DNA of 64,000 nucleotides from Mageeibacillus sp. UBA5439 (GTDB lineage Bacteria; Bacillota; Clostridia; Saccharofermentanales; DTU023). The notes under the pieces were generated by a model. The model was not told the origin of the DNA, searched no databases, and saw only the letters and a list, made by a program, of their open reading frames with translations. The position numbers and the translations under genes are program-made. The stretch is taken from the NCBI GenBank assembly GCA_002427505.1, contig DIRJ01000038.1:30723-94722 (forward strand). The letters are read 5' to 3'. Below are positions 1-10,300 of this stretch, one piece after another (the stretch's first letter is position 1; each line of letters opens with the position of its first letter).

Positions 1-186
1 CTCTTTTTCAAGATATTCGCTGGCATATGTGCAAGCAAGTCTACTCGCAAGTTCACCACTGCTGTGACCGCCCAGACCGTCTGCAAGGACAAAGATACCG
101 GGCTTCTCTTCTTCCAGAAGTACAACATAATTATCTTCGTTCCGGTCTCGCACTAAACCCCTATCAGTTTGTGCCGCGTATTGCAT
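1..186 (-). CDS. stp: PP2C-family Ser/Thr protein phosphatase Stp (N-terminal part only)
   Basis: Only the first 62 codons are in the window; the gene runs off the left edge. The start is the ATG at 186-184, with a GAGG ribosome site about eight bases upstream and only 20 bases after the rlmN stop. The protein begins MQYAAQTDRGLVRDRNEDNY and continues with LADGLGGHSSGE. These are the two N-terminal metal-binding motifs of PP2C phosphatases (RNED and ADGxGGH). In Firmicutes the rlmN-stp-prkC order is common, and Stp reverses phosphorylation by the PASTA-domain kinase PrkC; that kinase would be expected just left of the window (inference). Unlike the PP2C-like protein at 47017-48708, this copy keeps its metal ligands and should be active. 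Confidence 0.9.
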   Translation of the reverse strand, partial: MQYAAQTDRGLVRDRNEDNYVVLLEEEKPGIFVLADGLGGHSSGELASRLACTYASEYLEKE

Positions 187-206
187 GCTGGTCTACCTCG
201 CTCTTC

Positions 207-1286
207 CTATAAACCTTCAGCTTTATCATCCGGAAGCTGCCGTCTCAATTGGCCACATGCTGCATTGACATCAAGTCCCAACGAGCGTCTGAGAGTAGCA
301 TTGATTCCATGTTTACTCAATTCTTCCTGAAAACTGTTCACCTTTTCTTTCGAACTGGGTTCAAATCCCAAACCCGGTACAGGGTTTGCCGGTATCAGGT
401 TAACGTGACAGTTACAGCCTCTCAATTTACTTGCAAGTTCTCTCGCCTGTTCACGGCTGTCATTTACATTCCTGAACAAGGCATATTCAAAAGTCACGCG
501 CCTTCCGGTGCGTAACGTCCACTCTTGCGCAGCAGCTAGCAGGTCATCAAAATGATAAAGCCTGGCAATCGGCATCAATTGCTCACGCAATTCCTGATTT
601 GGTGCATGCAGCGAAATTGACAAAGTGATTGGCAAGACTTCTGCGGCTAATACTAGCATTTTGTCGATTAATCCGCAAGTTGACACTGTCATATTGCGGT
701 AGCTCATGCCCAGACCAAATTCAGGATCATGCAGGCGTTTCAGGAAGTCTATCAGTGCTTCCAGATTATTTAGCGGCTCCCCGGTACCCATAATTGTAAC
801 ATTGCGAATCCGCTGATTCACCAGACGGGCTGACTGAGCGACCTGGGCAAACATTTCACCGCTGGTGAGTTTACGTCCGTAACCTGCCAGGCTGGAAGCA
901 CAAAAAGCACAACCCATGAGGCAGCCGGCTTCTGAAGAAATGCAGCAGGAAATGCCAAAGCGGTAGCGCATTAAAACCGTTTCAATCCTTTGTCTGTCAT
1001 GGAGCTCATAGAGGAATTTAATGCTGTCCCTGTCTTGCGAATCAAGTTCCTTCACAACAGCCAGACCACAGCGTTTAAAAGTATCAGACAGTTGTTCACG
1101 CAAGTCCAATGAGAGATTAGTCATCTCCGAAAAGTCACTGACACCTTTTCGCTGCCACTCCAGCATCTGTCTGCCTCGAAATGGAGGCAAGGCTAATTCA
1201 TCAGACAAGCTTGTCAGCTCAGACGATGACAAATCATAGAAAAATTCATATTTGTATTCTTTATTAGTACTGACCAATTCCTTCAA
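207..1286 (-). CDS. rlmN: Dual-specificity 23S rRNA/tRNA adenine C2 methyltransferase RlmN (radical SAM)
   Basis: RlmN methylates C2 of A2503 in 23S rRNA and A37 in some tRNAs by a radical-SAM mechanism. The CxxxCxxC cluster motif is visible (EAGCLMGCAFCASS), followed by the typical GTGEPLNN segment and the C-terminal LRRSLGLDVNAACGQL stretch with its catalytic cysteine. I chose the TTG at 1286-1284 as start: it follows GAGGGAAAG at good spacing, lies just after the rsmB stop, and gives 359 residues, the usual family length. The frame stays open upstream to an ATG at 1406, but that would overlap rsmB by about 100 bases and add a non-conserved extension. The gene sits between rsmB and stp in one minus-strand operon. 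Confidence 0.95.
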   Translation of the reverse strand: MKELVSTNKEYKYEFFYDLSSSELTSLSDELALPPFRGRQMLEWQRKGVSDFSEMTNLSLDLREQLSDTFKRCGLAVVKELDSQDRDSIKFLYELHDRQRIETVLMRYRFGISCCISSEAGCLMGCAFCASSLAGYGRKLTSGEMFAQVAQSARLVNQRIRNVTIMGTGEPLNNLEALIDFLKRLHDPEFGLGMSYRNMTVSTCGLIDKMLVLAAEVLPITLSISLHAPNQELREQLMPIARLYHFDDLLAAAQEWTLRTGRRVTFEYALFRNVNDSREQARELASKLRGCNCHVNLIPANPVPGLGFEPSSKEKVNSFQEELSKHGINATLRRSLGLDVNAACGQLRRQLPDDKAEGL

Positions 1287-1302
1287 GCTACTTTCCCTCA
1301 AT

Positions 1303-2691
1303 TCAGGCCCGCCGCATCCGCGCCAGATAAAAACCGTCTGAACCGTCGCGGTGTGCCAGTAAGCTGACATCACCGTGAAGCTCATTGCGTTCAGCAGAAA
1401 CATCATAAGTTTGCATTAAAGCATCCGGCAACTCAAGCCGCAGGTTGTCCAGAGTAAAATCCTTGCCTCTGTCAGATTCAAGAAACTTCTTGATCTGACC
1501 GCTATTTTCATCAGGGTTGATGGTGCAGGTGGTGTAAAAAAGCCAGCCGCCGGGAGCCACCAGGCAGGCCGCTTCCTGCAAAATCGACTCTTGCAGAGTT
1601 TTTAGGCGCTCGATAGCCTGATAACAGGCACGCAATCGTATTTCCGGTCTGCGGGCCAGCAGACCTAATCCGCTGCAGGGAACATCACAGAGCACAAGAT
1701 CAAAAACACTGTCAAAAGGCAGAGCTTTGCTGGCATCAAGTACCCTATAGCCGATGTTCCGGTGATTACGGCTTTCCATAAAGCCGCGGACCAGCTCCAG
1801 CCGCTCTGCCGAAACATCGCAGGCTGTCAGCTGAGCTTCCGGGCTCAGGCGCTCTGCCAGGTGCCCTATCTTCCCTCCGGGAGCAGCACAAAGGTCGATC
1901 ACCTGCAGCCTGTCCCTGCCCAGTAATTCTTCGGGTACAAGAGACCCGGAAAGCATAGCCGCAGAGCTCTGTGCAGTAAAGAGACCTGTTTTATAGGCAT
2001 AAAGTTCATTAAGTGCCCTGCCCGCCAGTGTTATATTCATTGCTTCTTGCGGCCAGGGAGCTTTCTTTGCCTCCAACTCAACTGCCTCATCCGAAGCTAA
2101 CCATTGATCCAATTCAGCCTGTCTGCGCAGATCCATACGAACAGTCTGGACAGAAGGAGATTCCAAGGCAGCTACAGCTATTGCCCTGGCCATATCATCA
2201 CCATACCAATGACGGAATAAGCCATATAACTCAGTACTGAGCCCAAGTTCATAAGCCTGAAGCTTTTTTGCAGGTATGGTAGGTATTTCACGCGACAGAC
2301 TACGTAAAACCCCATTTGCGTAGGCTGTAGCCCTGCTCCCGCTCAGGAAGCGGATCAGTTTGACGCTTTCGTCAACAGCAGTATGAACCGGCACAGCATA
2401 AGAAAAATGCAATTGCCAGGCACCGAGCCTGAGGACATTCTGCATCCAGGGATCCAGCTTCTCAAAAGGTCGTGCAGAGATTTTCTCCAGCCAGGCATCA
2501 ATAAGTGGCAGGCGGGCCAAAGTGCCATAAATCATGGCAGACGCAAAAGCCCGGTCTCTCGGCAGCAGGTCCGGACTGCTCAGGTGTTTGCCTGCACTCT
2601 CATTGGAAAAGCCGCCTTCATTTAAAACATCACGCAAGACCCGGCAGGCAGCCAGACGTGCGGGATCTGCTTTTTCACTTTGACCAGTCAT
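1303..2691 (-). CDS. rsmB: 16S rRNA (cytosine(967)-C(5))-methyltransferase RsmB
   Basis: 462 residues. The N-terminal third is the NusB-like RNA-binding fold, with RDRAFASAMIYGTLARLPLID as its core. The C-terminal part is a Rossmann methyltransferase: VIDLCAAPGGKIGHLA binds SAM, DVPCSGLGLLARRPEIR is motif IV with the catalytic PC pair, and FYTTCTINPDEN is motif VI with the second cysteine. Together they identify a 5-methylcytosine RNA methyltransferase of the RsmB/Sun group. The start ATG at 2691 lies six bases after the stop of the YugP-like gene, so the two are co-transcribed. The order fmt-(yugP)-rsmB-rlmN-stp is the familiar Firmicutes cluster. Confidence 0.95.
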   Translation of the reverse strand: MTGQSEKADPARLAACRVLRDVLNEGGFSNESAGKHLSSPDLLPRDRAFASAMIYGTLARLPLIDAWLEKISARPFEKLDPWMQNVLRLGAWQLHFSYAVPVHTAVDESVKLIRFLSGSRATAYANGVLRSLSREIPTIPAKKLQAYELGLSTELYGLFRHWYGDDMARAIAVAALESPSVQTVRMDLRRQAELDQWLASDEAVELEAKKAPWPQEAMNITLAGRALNELYAYKTGLFTAQSSAAMLSGSLVPEELLGRDRLQVIDLCAAPGGKIGHLAERLSPEAQLTACDVSAERLELVRGFMESRNHRNIGYRVLDASKALPFDSVFDLVLCDVPCSGLGLLARRPEIRLRACYQAIERLKTLQESILQEAACLVAPGGWLFYTTCTINPDENSGQIKKFLESDRGKDFTLDNLRLELPDALMQTYDVSAERNELHGDVSLLAHRDGSDGFYLARMRRA

Positions 2692-2697
2692 CTCTTG

Positions 2698-3429
2698 CTA
2701 CGATTCACGACGACGGGACAGGAGAATAAGACGCAAGAGCGACATAAAGGCTGTAAGTGCAGATGCTACATAGGTTAAAGCTGCAGCTTGCAGAACTTTG
2801 CGTGTATCTTTAATCTCTTCCGCAGATAAGATGCCCGAATTTTCCACCAGAACAAGCGCCCTTTTACTGGCATTAAATTCGACGGGCAAGGTCACCAGAT
2901 AAAATAAAACGGCTGCTGAAAACAAGATTATTCCTGCCATAGTCACAAGTCTGCCGGTATCCGATCCTATAAACAGGCCGATCATCGCCAGATAAGGGCC
3001 GAAGCTGGAGCCGATATTGGCAGGACCGACTAAAGCAGAGCGGATGGCATTCGGGGCATAATTCTCTTTCTGCTGCACGGCGTGCCCCACTTCGTGCGCG
3101 GCCACTCCAATGGCAGCAATCGATTGTGAATCATAGGTGGATTGAGACAGGCGCAGGACTTCTTCGCGGGGGCTGTAATGATCCGACAGTTGTCCGGGCA
3201 CCCGTTCTATCATGACATGCTGCAATCCCTGTTCATTCAATAGACGTCTGGCTGCTTCCACCCCGCGATAAGCGGACTGGGACCTGACCTGTGAATATTT
3301 ACTAAAAGTAGACTTGACTAAAGTTTGCGCGATAAAACTCAGTATGATGAAGGGCACTACCAGGAGGAGGTAGGAACTGTAATATCCGCCTAATAATGAA
3401 TTCGCGCTAGTTGCTAACAAGACCTGCAT
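2698..3429 (-). CDS. Membrane zinc metalloprotease, YugP-like (neutral zinc metallopeptidase)
   Basis: 243 residues. It starts with a hydrophobic segment (about residues 8-35), then a soluble catalytic region containing AAHEVGHAVQ, the HExxH zinc site, and two to three further hydrophobic segments (about 130-225). The sequence around SQSTYDSQSIAAIGVAAHEVGHA is typical of the putative neutral zinc metallopeptidase family (B. subtilis YugP). The substrate is unknown; a role in membrane protein turnover is only inference. The start ATG follows AAAGGAAG. The gene lies between fmt and rsmB, where many Clostridia carry the same family. It ends with a basic tail (LLSRRRES). Confidence 0.85.
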   Translation of the reverse strand: MQVLLATSANSLLGGYYSSYLLLVVPFIILSFIAQTLVKSTFSKYSQVRSQSAYRGVEAARRLLNEQGLQHVMIERVPGQLSDHYSPREEVLRLSQSTYDSQSIAAIGVAAHEVGHAVQQKENYAPNAIRSALVGPANIGSSFGPYLAMIGLFIGSDTGRLVTMAGIILFSAAVLFYLVTLPVEFNASKRALVLVENSGILSAEEIKDTRKVLQAAALTYVASALTAFMSLLRLILLSRRRES

Positions 3430-3452
3430 AATTCTTCCTTTCTTCCAATCGC

Positions 3453-4406
3453 TTAGTCTTCAGTCTCAGGAAAACTTTCGAAGCGATATCCCTCTCTATA
3501 ATTGTGAGCACATGAGGCGCAGCTGATCTGAGCCTTGGAAGCAAACTGAATTTCCAGCAGTTCCAGAACACCTTCGCCGCAAACCACAAAGAAGCCTTCA
3601 TCCCGGCAGAAGATTGAGCCCGGAGGGAGATTTTTACAATCGGGTCTCACATCTGTAAGCTTGCTGCTGTGAAGTTTAACTCTGCGTCCCTTCAAATAGG
3701 AAAATGCCCCCGGCCAGGGATTGAGTCCACGAATCAGATTATGTATCTCCGGGGCTGATTTTGAAAAATCCACCCTGCCGTCTTCACGTGTAAAGGTGCG
3801 GCTGTAAGTGGCCTGACTTCCGTCCTGAGCTCTTGCCTGCAATTCTCCTGCCAGATACTGCGGTAAAGCAGTTCGTATCAGATAGCGGCTTTCATCAGCC
3901 ATTACAGCCATCATTTCACCTGAACTGGCATTGCCGGGTATGATAACTTCTCTTTGCGCCAGAACAGGACCGCTGTCCATCTTCTCATCCATGAGCATCA
4001 GGCTGACTCCACTCAGAGTCTCACCTTCTAATATAGCTGTCTGCACCGGAGATGCACCCCGATACTTGGGTAATAGCGAAGGATGAATATTCAGTGATCC
4101 TTGCCGGGGAAGATCAAGCACTTTTTTGGGAAGATATTCGCCATAGGCGGCTGTTACATAAAGATCAGCCCTTAATTCCACCAGATCCCGATAAAACCTT
4201 TCTGCATCTTCCGCCTGAAAATCAATAACCCTGATCTTGCGGGCCAGAGCCCAGTCCTTGACAGGGGTAGCGAGAAGTTCCGCACGTCGGCCCTGCGGCC
4301 GGTCCGGCTGCGTTACTATCGCTGCCGGCAACATCCCAAGTTGCTCCAGTTCGTCCAGAACAGCAACAGATAAATCACTGGATCCGAAGAATACCAGCTT
4401 AGGCAT
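3453..4406 (-). CDS. fmt: Methionyl-tRNA formyltransferase
   Basis: 317 residues from the ATG at 4406. Fmt formylates initiator Met-tRNA using 10-formyltetrahydrofolate. The N-terminal Rossmann part starts PKLVFFGSSDLSVAVLDEL; the family signature appears as NIHPSLLPKYRGASPVQTAILEGE, containing the catalytic Asn-His; a later GLNPWPGAFSYLKG marks the C-terminal OB-fold domain. Another ATG two codons upstream (4412) is only three bases from the AGAGAG ribosome site, so 4406 is better spaced. The start overlaps the last bases of def (4399), implying translational coupling between the two enzymes that add and remove the formyl group. The very C-terminus has an unusual pair of cysteines (SCASCAHNY). 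Confidence 0.95.
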   Translation of the reverse strand: MPKLVFFGSSDLSVAVLDELEQLGMLPAAIVTQPDRPQGRRAELLATPVKDWALARKIRVIDFQAEDAERFYRDLVELRADLYVTAAYGEYLPKKVLDLPRQGSLNIHPSLLPKYRGASPVQTAILEGETLSGVSLMLMDEKMDSGPVLAQREVIIPGNASSGEMMAVMADESRYLIRTALPQYLAGELQARAQDGSQATYSRTFTREDGRVDFSKSAPEIHNLIRGLNPWPGAFSYLKGRRVKLHSSKLTDVRPDCKNLPPGSIFCRDEGFFVVCGEGVLELLEIQFASKAQISCASCAHNYREGYRFESFPETED

Positions 4407-4941
4407 TGGCATCAACTCTCTTTGCCGCCGGTTCTTTTTTGCCGGAGTCTTCCCGGCTCCCGTCCTCATCTTCTTCCGCATCCAGCTTGTGCAAGCCACC
4501 GGTTGCCCTATCTCTATATAAAATGCCGTAAAGGTGGTCTATTTCGTGGCAAACACAGCGGGCTTCCAGTCCACTGTAAGTCCTTTCAAACTCTTTACCC
4601 GTGATATCCTGCGCCCTGACTCTGATTTCTTCAGGTCTGCTGACGATACCGTAGAGGCCGGGCAAAGATAAGCAACCTTCCGCTCCGGTCTGCTCACCTT
4701 TCTCATCAAGTAAAACAGGATTAATAAAGGCCGTGGCCTCATTGTCCTCCACAGCATCCATAACAAAAATGCGTTTCAATACGCCGACCTGAGGTGCGGC
4801 TAAACCGATGCCATCTTCTGCGCGCATCGTATCAAACATATCATCGATCAATTCCTGAGTACGCTGGTCAAAATCTGTGACCTCACGACTCTTTTTTCTT
4901 AAGCTACTATCGCCTTCGAGAAGTACTTTTCTCAATGCCAT
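4399..4941 (-). CDS. def: Peptide deformylase
   Basis: 180 residues. It removes the N-formyl group from nascent proteins. All three metalloenzyme motifs are present: GIGLAAPQVG, EGCLSLPG (with the metal-binding Cys) and CHEIDHLYG (HExxH). The last 30 or so residues form a charged tail (DAEEDEDGSREDSGKKEP) not needed for the fold. The ATG at 4941 is preceded by GGAGGTAG. It is followed by fmt with a short overlap and preceded by priA about 60 bases upstream, the standard Firmicutes order priA-def-fmt. Confidence 0.96.
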   Translation of the reverse strand: MALRKVLLEGDSSLRKKSREVTDFDQRTQELIDDMFDTMRAEDGIGLAAPQVGVLKRIFVMDAVEDNEATAFINPVLLDEKGEQTGAEGCLSLPGLYGIVSRPEEIRVRAQDITGKEFERTYSGLEARCVCHEIDHLYGILYRDRATGGLHKLDAEEDEDGSREDSGKKEPAAKRVDANA

Positions 4942-5001
4942 ATCACTACCTCCTTCGTTGCATATTCTATCACAGCCGGAAAATATAGCTGGTTACCAGG
5001 C

Positions 5002-7284
5002 TTACAGCATAGACCAGGGATCAATATCAATACTTACAAACACTTGCTCAGGCAGTTTAGTATTATCAATTGTGATTTGCAAGAGACGGGTCAAAACCTC
5101 CACTGAGGGATCTCTGGCAATAATCCGGAAACGGTAACGGTCGCGAAGCTTGTTAATCGGAGCCGGTGCCGCAGCGGAAAGCTCCGTGTTTTTAAAACTG
5201 CCTCCATATAGTCTGATCAGACCGGCAGCATTGGCCTGTAACGCCCTTGCTCCTTCAGCTGTATCTTCCACAGAAAAGCCGCGGACAAAGAATACTGCCA
5301 GATGCCCAAAGGGAGGATATTGCATTCTTTCTCTGAAACTGATCTCTTCGCGGTAAAAGGTCATGTAGTCCTGGGCTGCCGCTGTACGAATTACAAAGTG
5401 TTCCGGCTGCAATGTCTGAAAAAACACCTTGCCCTCTTCCAGTCCACGACCTGAACGGCCGGCCATTTGTGCCATTAATTGAAAAGCGGACTCGGCATCG
5501 CGAAAATCTCCGCTTCCCAGCATTTGATCTGCGGATAAAACTGCTGACAGCGTCACATTGTGAAAGTCGTGACCTTTCGCAATCATTTGTGTACCAAGCA
5601 GAATGTCAGCTTCTTGCCTTGAGAAAGCCGACAGAATATCATTGTGCGATGTGCGCGATCTGGTCGTATCCTGATCCATCCGCAAAATGCGAGCCTCAGG
5701 AAAACACTCCTGCAGGGCTTTTTCAGCCTGCTGGGTTCCCATGCCGACACCACCGACATGCTCACTGCCACAGTTAGGGCAAAGCTTGGGAACAGGTCTG
5801 ATCCGGTCACAATAGTGGCAGACCATTCGCAAGCTGTCCCCTGTACCGTTCCAGGAGCGCTGATGTGCCGTCAGCGCAACATCGCAGTGATTGCAGCGCA
5901 TCTGCCAGCCACATTTATGGCAGACGATGGTACGCGAAAAGCCGCGGCGGTTGAGCAGCAGCATGGCCTGTTGCTTTTTGGCCAGGGTCTTGCGCAGTTC
6001 TTCTTCCAAAACATCACTTAACAAGCCCTTGCGCCCCCGCATCATCTGCCGGCGCATATCTACTATCTCCACTTTGGCAACACCGTGGCTGCCGATACGC
6101 CTGGGCAGAGTCAGCAATTCGGATTTTCCGGTCTGAGATCTGTAAAAGCTGCTGACAGAAGGAGTTGCCGAGCCCAGAACCAGAACAGCATTTTGAAGCA
6201 TTGCCCGCATACGGGCTATTTCTACGGCATGATAACGTGGTTTTGTTTCAGCTTTGTAGCTGCCTTCCTGTTCTTCATCCACCACGATCAGCCCTATGTT
6301 TTCCAGAGGGGCGAAAACTGCAGATCTGGCTCCGACTACAATCTGTACCTGTTTGCTTATTATTTTTTTCCAGGCCTGATAGCGTTCATAGGGAGACAGC
6401 CGGCTGTGCAGGATGGCCAGATTTTCTCCAAAACGGCTGCGAAGCCGCCTGGTCATCAAGGGCGTCAAAGAAATTTCAGGAACCAGGATTAATATTTCCT
6501 TACCCTGTTGCAGGATCTGCTGAGCTGCCTGCAGATACACCTCGGTCTTGCCGCTGCCGGTGATCCCGTAGAGCATAAACTCTTTCAGTTTGTCCTGATC
6601 AGTGCTGGTGGCAGCCGTCACAATACAGTCGATAGCATGTTTTTGCTCCGCTTTGGGATTTTTCGGCTGATCCGGTTCATAATCAGCTGCTTCAGTCTCA
6701 TCTTTTCTGTCAATGCGGGTACGGAAAAACTCCAGAATACCATTCTTTTCCATTGTTTTGAGTATAGCCTGGCTCACCCCGACTGCCTGTCGTATTTCGC
6801 TCAGGGGAGCGCTTTCGTATTCAAGTAAAAACTCGATCACGCGCACATGGTTGATCGATCTCAGGTCTTCACCATCCAGTAAATCCAGAGCCCTGTCTTT
6901 ATCTGCCAGGCGGGCCGCCAGCATAGAAGTGCTTCCACTGGTCAGCACATAAGGCGGCGACATTGTATCGAGAGCTTCTGCTATGGTACAGAAATACCGG
7001 CGTTTCATTTCCCGTGCCAGAATAATCTGCTCCGGAGTCACCACTGCTTCCGGAGTCAGCAGCGAAATAACAGACTTAACTTTTTCTGCAGATATATGTT
7101 CGGGAGTTTGGCTCAGAATCTCAGTTACATAGGCACGCTGAGCCCGGGAACGTCGGGCAAAAGGTACGCTGACAACAGATCCCACACTGATACTGCCTGC
7201 AAGATTTTGCGGTATTGCATAGGTCCAGGCTGAATCAAAACTGCGGTTAGCGTTGGCGAGATGAACATTTACGTATGAGCTCAC
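5002..7284 (-). CDS. priA: Primosomal replication restart helicase PriA
   Basis: 760 residues from a GTG start at 7284, which sits seven bases after AAAGGAG. PriA binds stalled forks and reloads the replicative helicase. The Walker A motif is GITGSGKTEVY, Walker B is VDEEQEGSYKA, and the helicase motifs PFGHLAV, GSATPSVSS and QMAGRSGRG follow. The zinc-binding module that marks PriA is complete (CHKCGWQMRCNHCDVALT, CHYCDRIRPVPKLCPNCG). The N-terminal DNA-binding domain shows SSYVNVHLANANRSFDSAWTY. It lies directly downstream of polC (37 bases) and upstream of def. In many Firmicutes polC and priA are in different clusters, so here two housekeeping clusters are joined. Confidence 0.96.
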   Translation of the reverse strand: MSSYVNVHLANANRSFDSAWTYAIPQNLAGSISVGSVVSVPFARRSRAQRAYVTEILSQTPEHISAEKVKSVISLLTPEAVVTPEQIILAREMKRRYFCTIAEALDTMSPPYVLTSGSTSMLAARLADKDRALDLLDGEDLRSINHVRVIEFLLEYESAPLSEIRQAVGVSQAILKTMEKNGILEFFRTRIDRKDETEAADYEPDQPKNPKAEQKHAIDCIVTAATSTDQDKLKEFMLYGITGSGKTEVYLQAAQQILQQGKEILILVPEISLTPLMTRRLRSRFGENLAILHSRLSPYERYQAWKKIISKQVQIVVGARSAVFAPLENIGLIVVDEEQEGSYKAETKPRYHAVEIARMRAMLQNAVLVLGSATPSVSSFYRSQTGKSELLTLPRRIGSHGVAKVEIVDMRRQMMRGRKGLLSDVLEEELRKTLAKKQQAMLLLNRRGFSRTIVCHKCGWQMRCNHCDVALTAHQRSWNGTGDSLRMVCHYCDRIRPVPKLCPNCGSEHVGGVGMGTQQAEKALQECFPEARILRMDQDTTRSRTSHNDILSAFSRQEADILLGTQMIAKGHDFHNVTLSAVLSADQMLGSGDFRDAESAFQLMAQMAGRSGRGLEEGKVFFQTLQPEHFVIRTAAAQDYMTFYREEISFRERMQYPPFGHLAVFFVRGFSVEDTAEGARALQANAAGLIRLYGGSFKNTELSAAAPAPINKLRDRYRFRIIARDPSVEVLTRLLQITIDNTKLPEQVFVSIDIDPWSML

Positions 7285-7321
7285 AAGTCAACTCCTTTCT
7301 ATCATATTATCTTAACAAAAC

Positions 7322-10300
7322 TCAATGCTGATCTATGAAAGAAAACAAGTCAATTTGTGTCGATGTCGGCAATTTATCCAAAGCACCGCAGAGACGCAGC
7401 TCTTCAATTGCTGCTGAATTGAGGCCTGTTCTCAATTTCAGGTCCTCAATACTGAGAAAATCTTCTTTTTCTCTCTCTGAGACTATCGGCAGAGAAGTCT
7501 TTTCACTAATTCCCGGCACCGATGACAGAGGCGGCCTGATCTGGCCCTTATCTTCGACCAGAAAGTTTGTCGCCGCTGAGTGCTCCAGGGATATCGGCAG
7601 CATGCTGATACCACGGCGCAGCATTTCACGTACCAGTTCCAAAGTATAATAGATCTTGATATCCGTAGGTGATAAACGCTGCTTACCATCCACAGTTAAA
7701 GCCGCCATCCTTCGCTCTATAGCTGTCTGATCCGCCAGCATGTAACTCGAGTCAAAGGAGCCGCGTATGGTGAATGCAGCAGCGTAATATTCCTCCGGAT
7801 AATAGACCTTAAACCAGGCGATCCTCAGTGCAGAAATGGTATAAGCGACTGCGTGAGCACGGGGAAACATATACTGTATCTTGCGGCAGCTTTCTATATA
7901 CCAGTCCGGCACACCGCAGGATAGCATCAGCTGCTCCTGTTCTTCCGTCATGCCGCGGCCCTTTCTCACTCTTTCCATGATAGCGAAAGCGTCCTTTTTA
8001 GGCAGATTATAGGAGAGCAGGGTCGTCATGATGCCGTCGCGGCAGCCAATGACATTATCTATGGTACAGCAGCCGTTTTTAATCAAATCCTGTGCGTTGC
8101 CGGCCCAGACACCGGTCCCGTGTGAAAGACCGGAAAGCTGTATTATATTATCGTATGTTTTCGGTCTGGCATCCCTGATCATATCCCGCACAATGAAGGT
8201 TCCCATTTCCGGTACTCCGAGCGTACCGATTTCCGACTCATCATCACTTTCAATTCCCAGAGCTTCCACTCCTGAAAAAAGTGACATAACCTGAGGATCA
8301 GGTATAGGAATATCTGTTACTTCAACTCCTGTCCAGTCAGACAGGAGTTTCAACATGGAGGGATCATCGTGACCCAGGATATCCAGTTTAAGCAAGGTGT
8401 CGTGCATGGAATTAAAATCAAAATGTGTGGTCACAACGCCTTCTTTACGTCTGTTAGCCGGGTATTGGATCGGCGTGAAATCATAGATTTCATACTCATT
8501 GGGTACAACCACCATGCCGCCGGGATGCTGACCCGTAGTCTGCTTGACGCCAACGATTTTTTCAGCCAGTCTTTGTTTCTCTACCAGAGGTCTGACCTCG
8601 TCTTTTTTTTCAAAATATGAGCTGACCAGCCCTAAAGAGTTCTTTTCCGCATAAGCCGAGATAGTTCCTGCCCTGAAGGTATAATCTTTACCAAACATTT
8701 TTTCAATAAAACTATGGGCACGAGCCTGATAAAAACCGGAAAAGTTCAGGTCTATATCCGGTTGTTTGTCACCGTCAAAGCCCAGAAAAGTTTCAAATGG
8801 TATGTTATGACCGTCGCGGTGCATATTGCTTCCGCATTCAGGGCAAGCGCGCGGAGGCAGGTCAAAACCCGAGCCGTAGCTGTGGTCAGAGACTGGTTCG
8901 AAATAATGGCACTGGGGACAAAGGTAGTGCGGTGCCAGCGGATTAACCTCAGTTATCCCGACCAGTGTTGCCACAAAAGAGGAGCCGACAGAACCTCTCG
9001 AACCAACTATATAGCCGTCATTGTTTGATTGCTCGACCACCTGGGCGGCAATATAGTACATGACAGAGAAACCATTGCCGATAATGGCTTTAAGTTCTCT
9101 TTCAATGCGCTGTTCAATCTGTTCCGGCAATTTACCCTTGCGACCATATAAGGCGTGTGCTCTCTCGTAAGTTTTTTCCCGCAGCATGTCCGGAGCACTA
9201 TCAATTTGCGGCGGGAAGGATCCACTGGGAAATGGCCTCAAACCATCTTCTACCAAGTCGGCAATTTTGGCCGGATTTTCGATTACGACTTCACAGGCTT
9301 TCTCCCTGCCCAGGTAGGCAAACTCTGCCAGCATTTCTTCAGTAGTACGGAAATACAATCCGGGATCGCTCTCATTAGCTTCAACGCCAAATCGTTTGGC
9401 AGTAATTATCTGACGAAAAACATTATCTCCAGCGTCCAGATAATGAGCATCTCCGGTCGCACAAACCGGTAAAGATACTATTTCCGCCAAGTCAATTACC
9501 AGACGGTTCAGCTCTTCCAGTCCTTCATTGGAGATGGGCGGATACTGTGGATTGTCACTTTTTGTCAAAAACTGATTATTGGACTTTGGCATAATCTCCA
9601 GATAATCATACCTCTTGCAGCGCTCAAGTAAATCCGACTCACTCAAGGCTGCTTTGCTCTGCTCATAGGATTGCCCCTTGCTGCGGAATAGCTGCAGCAG
9701 GCCTTGATATATTTCTCCTGATACACAAGCAGATCCGACAATCAGGTCATCCCGGAAAAAGTCAAGCTTCGAAAAAGGTATGCGCGGCTTGAAATAAAAT
9801 TGTTCTGTAAGTGACAGTGATACCAGTCTGTACAGGTTGTAAAGGGCCAGCTGGTTTTTGGCCAGTAGAATTATGTGGTTATGGCGGGTCTTCCGCTGGC
9901 GGCGCTGCTGAAAGTTTATCTCACCCGACTGCTGATTCAAAGCGGTTAATTTCTGCTCAGGCAGACACTGCCACAGAGCTGCAAAGGCATCCAGATTTGT
10001 TTTCAGGTCTTCAGCTGAATTGATCTGGTCTCTGAATTCAGAGACGAAAGCCTGATCTGCAAAGCGGCTTTCACAAAAAGTTTTCAGCTCGGGAACCAGC
10101 ATATAGGGCATGAAGAACTTTACGCGTGGTGCTCCGGCTTCAACTTTAAAGCCCTCTCTGCGTAAAATCCGTATAGACTCAAGCCTGTCCAGCAATAAGG
10201 GTCGTCCATCAATAAGGACTGCCAGATCCTGAAGTTTTCTGATTCGCTCAGAATCATCCTTAGCGATCAGATATTCACAGACTTCCCTGTCAGCAGTCCT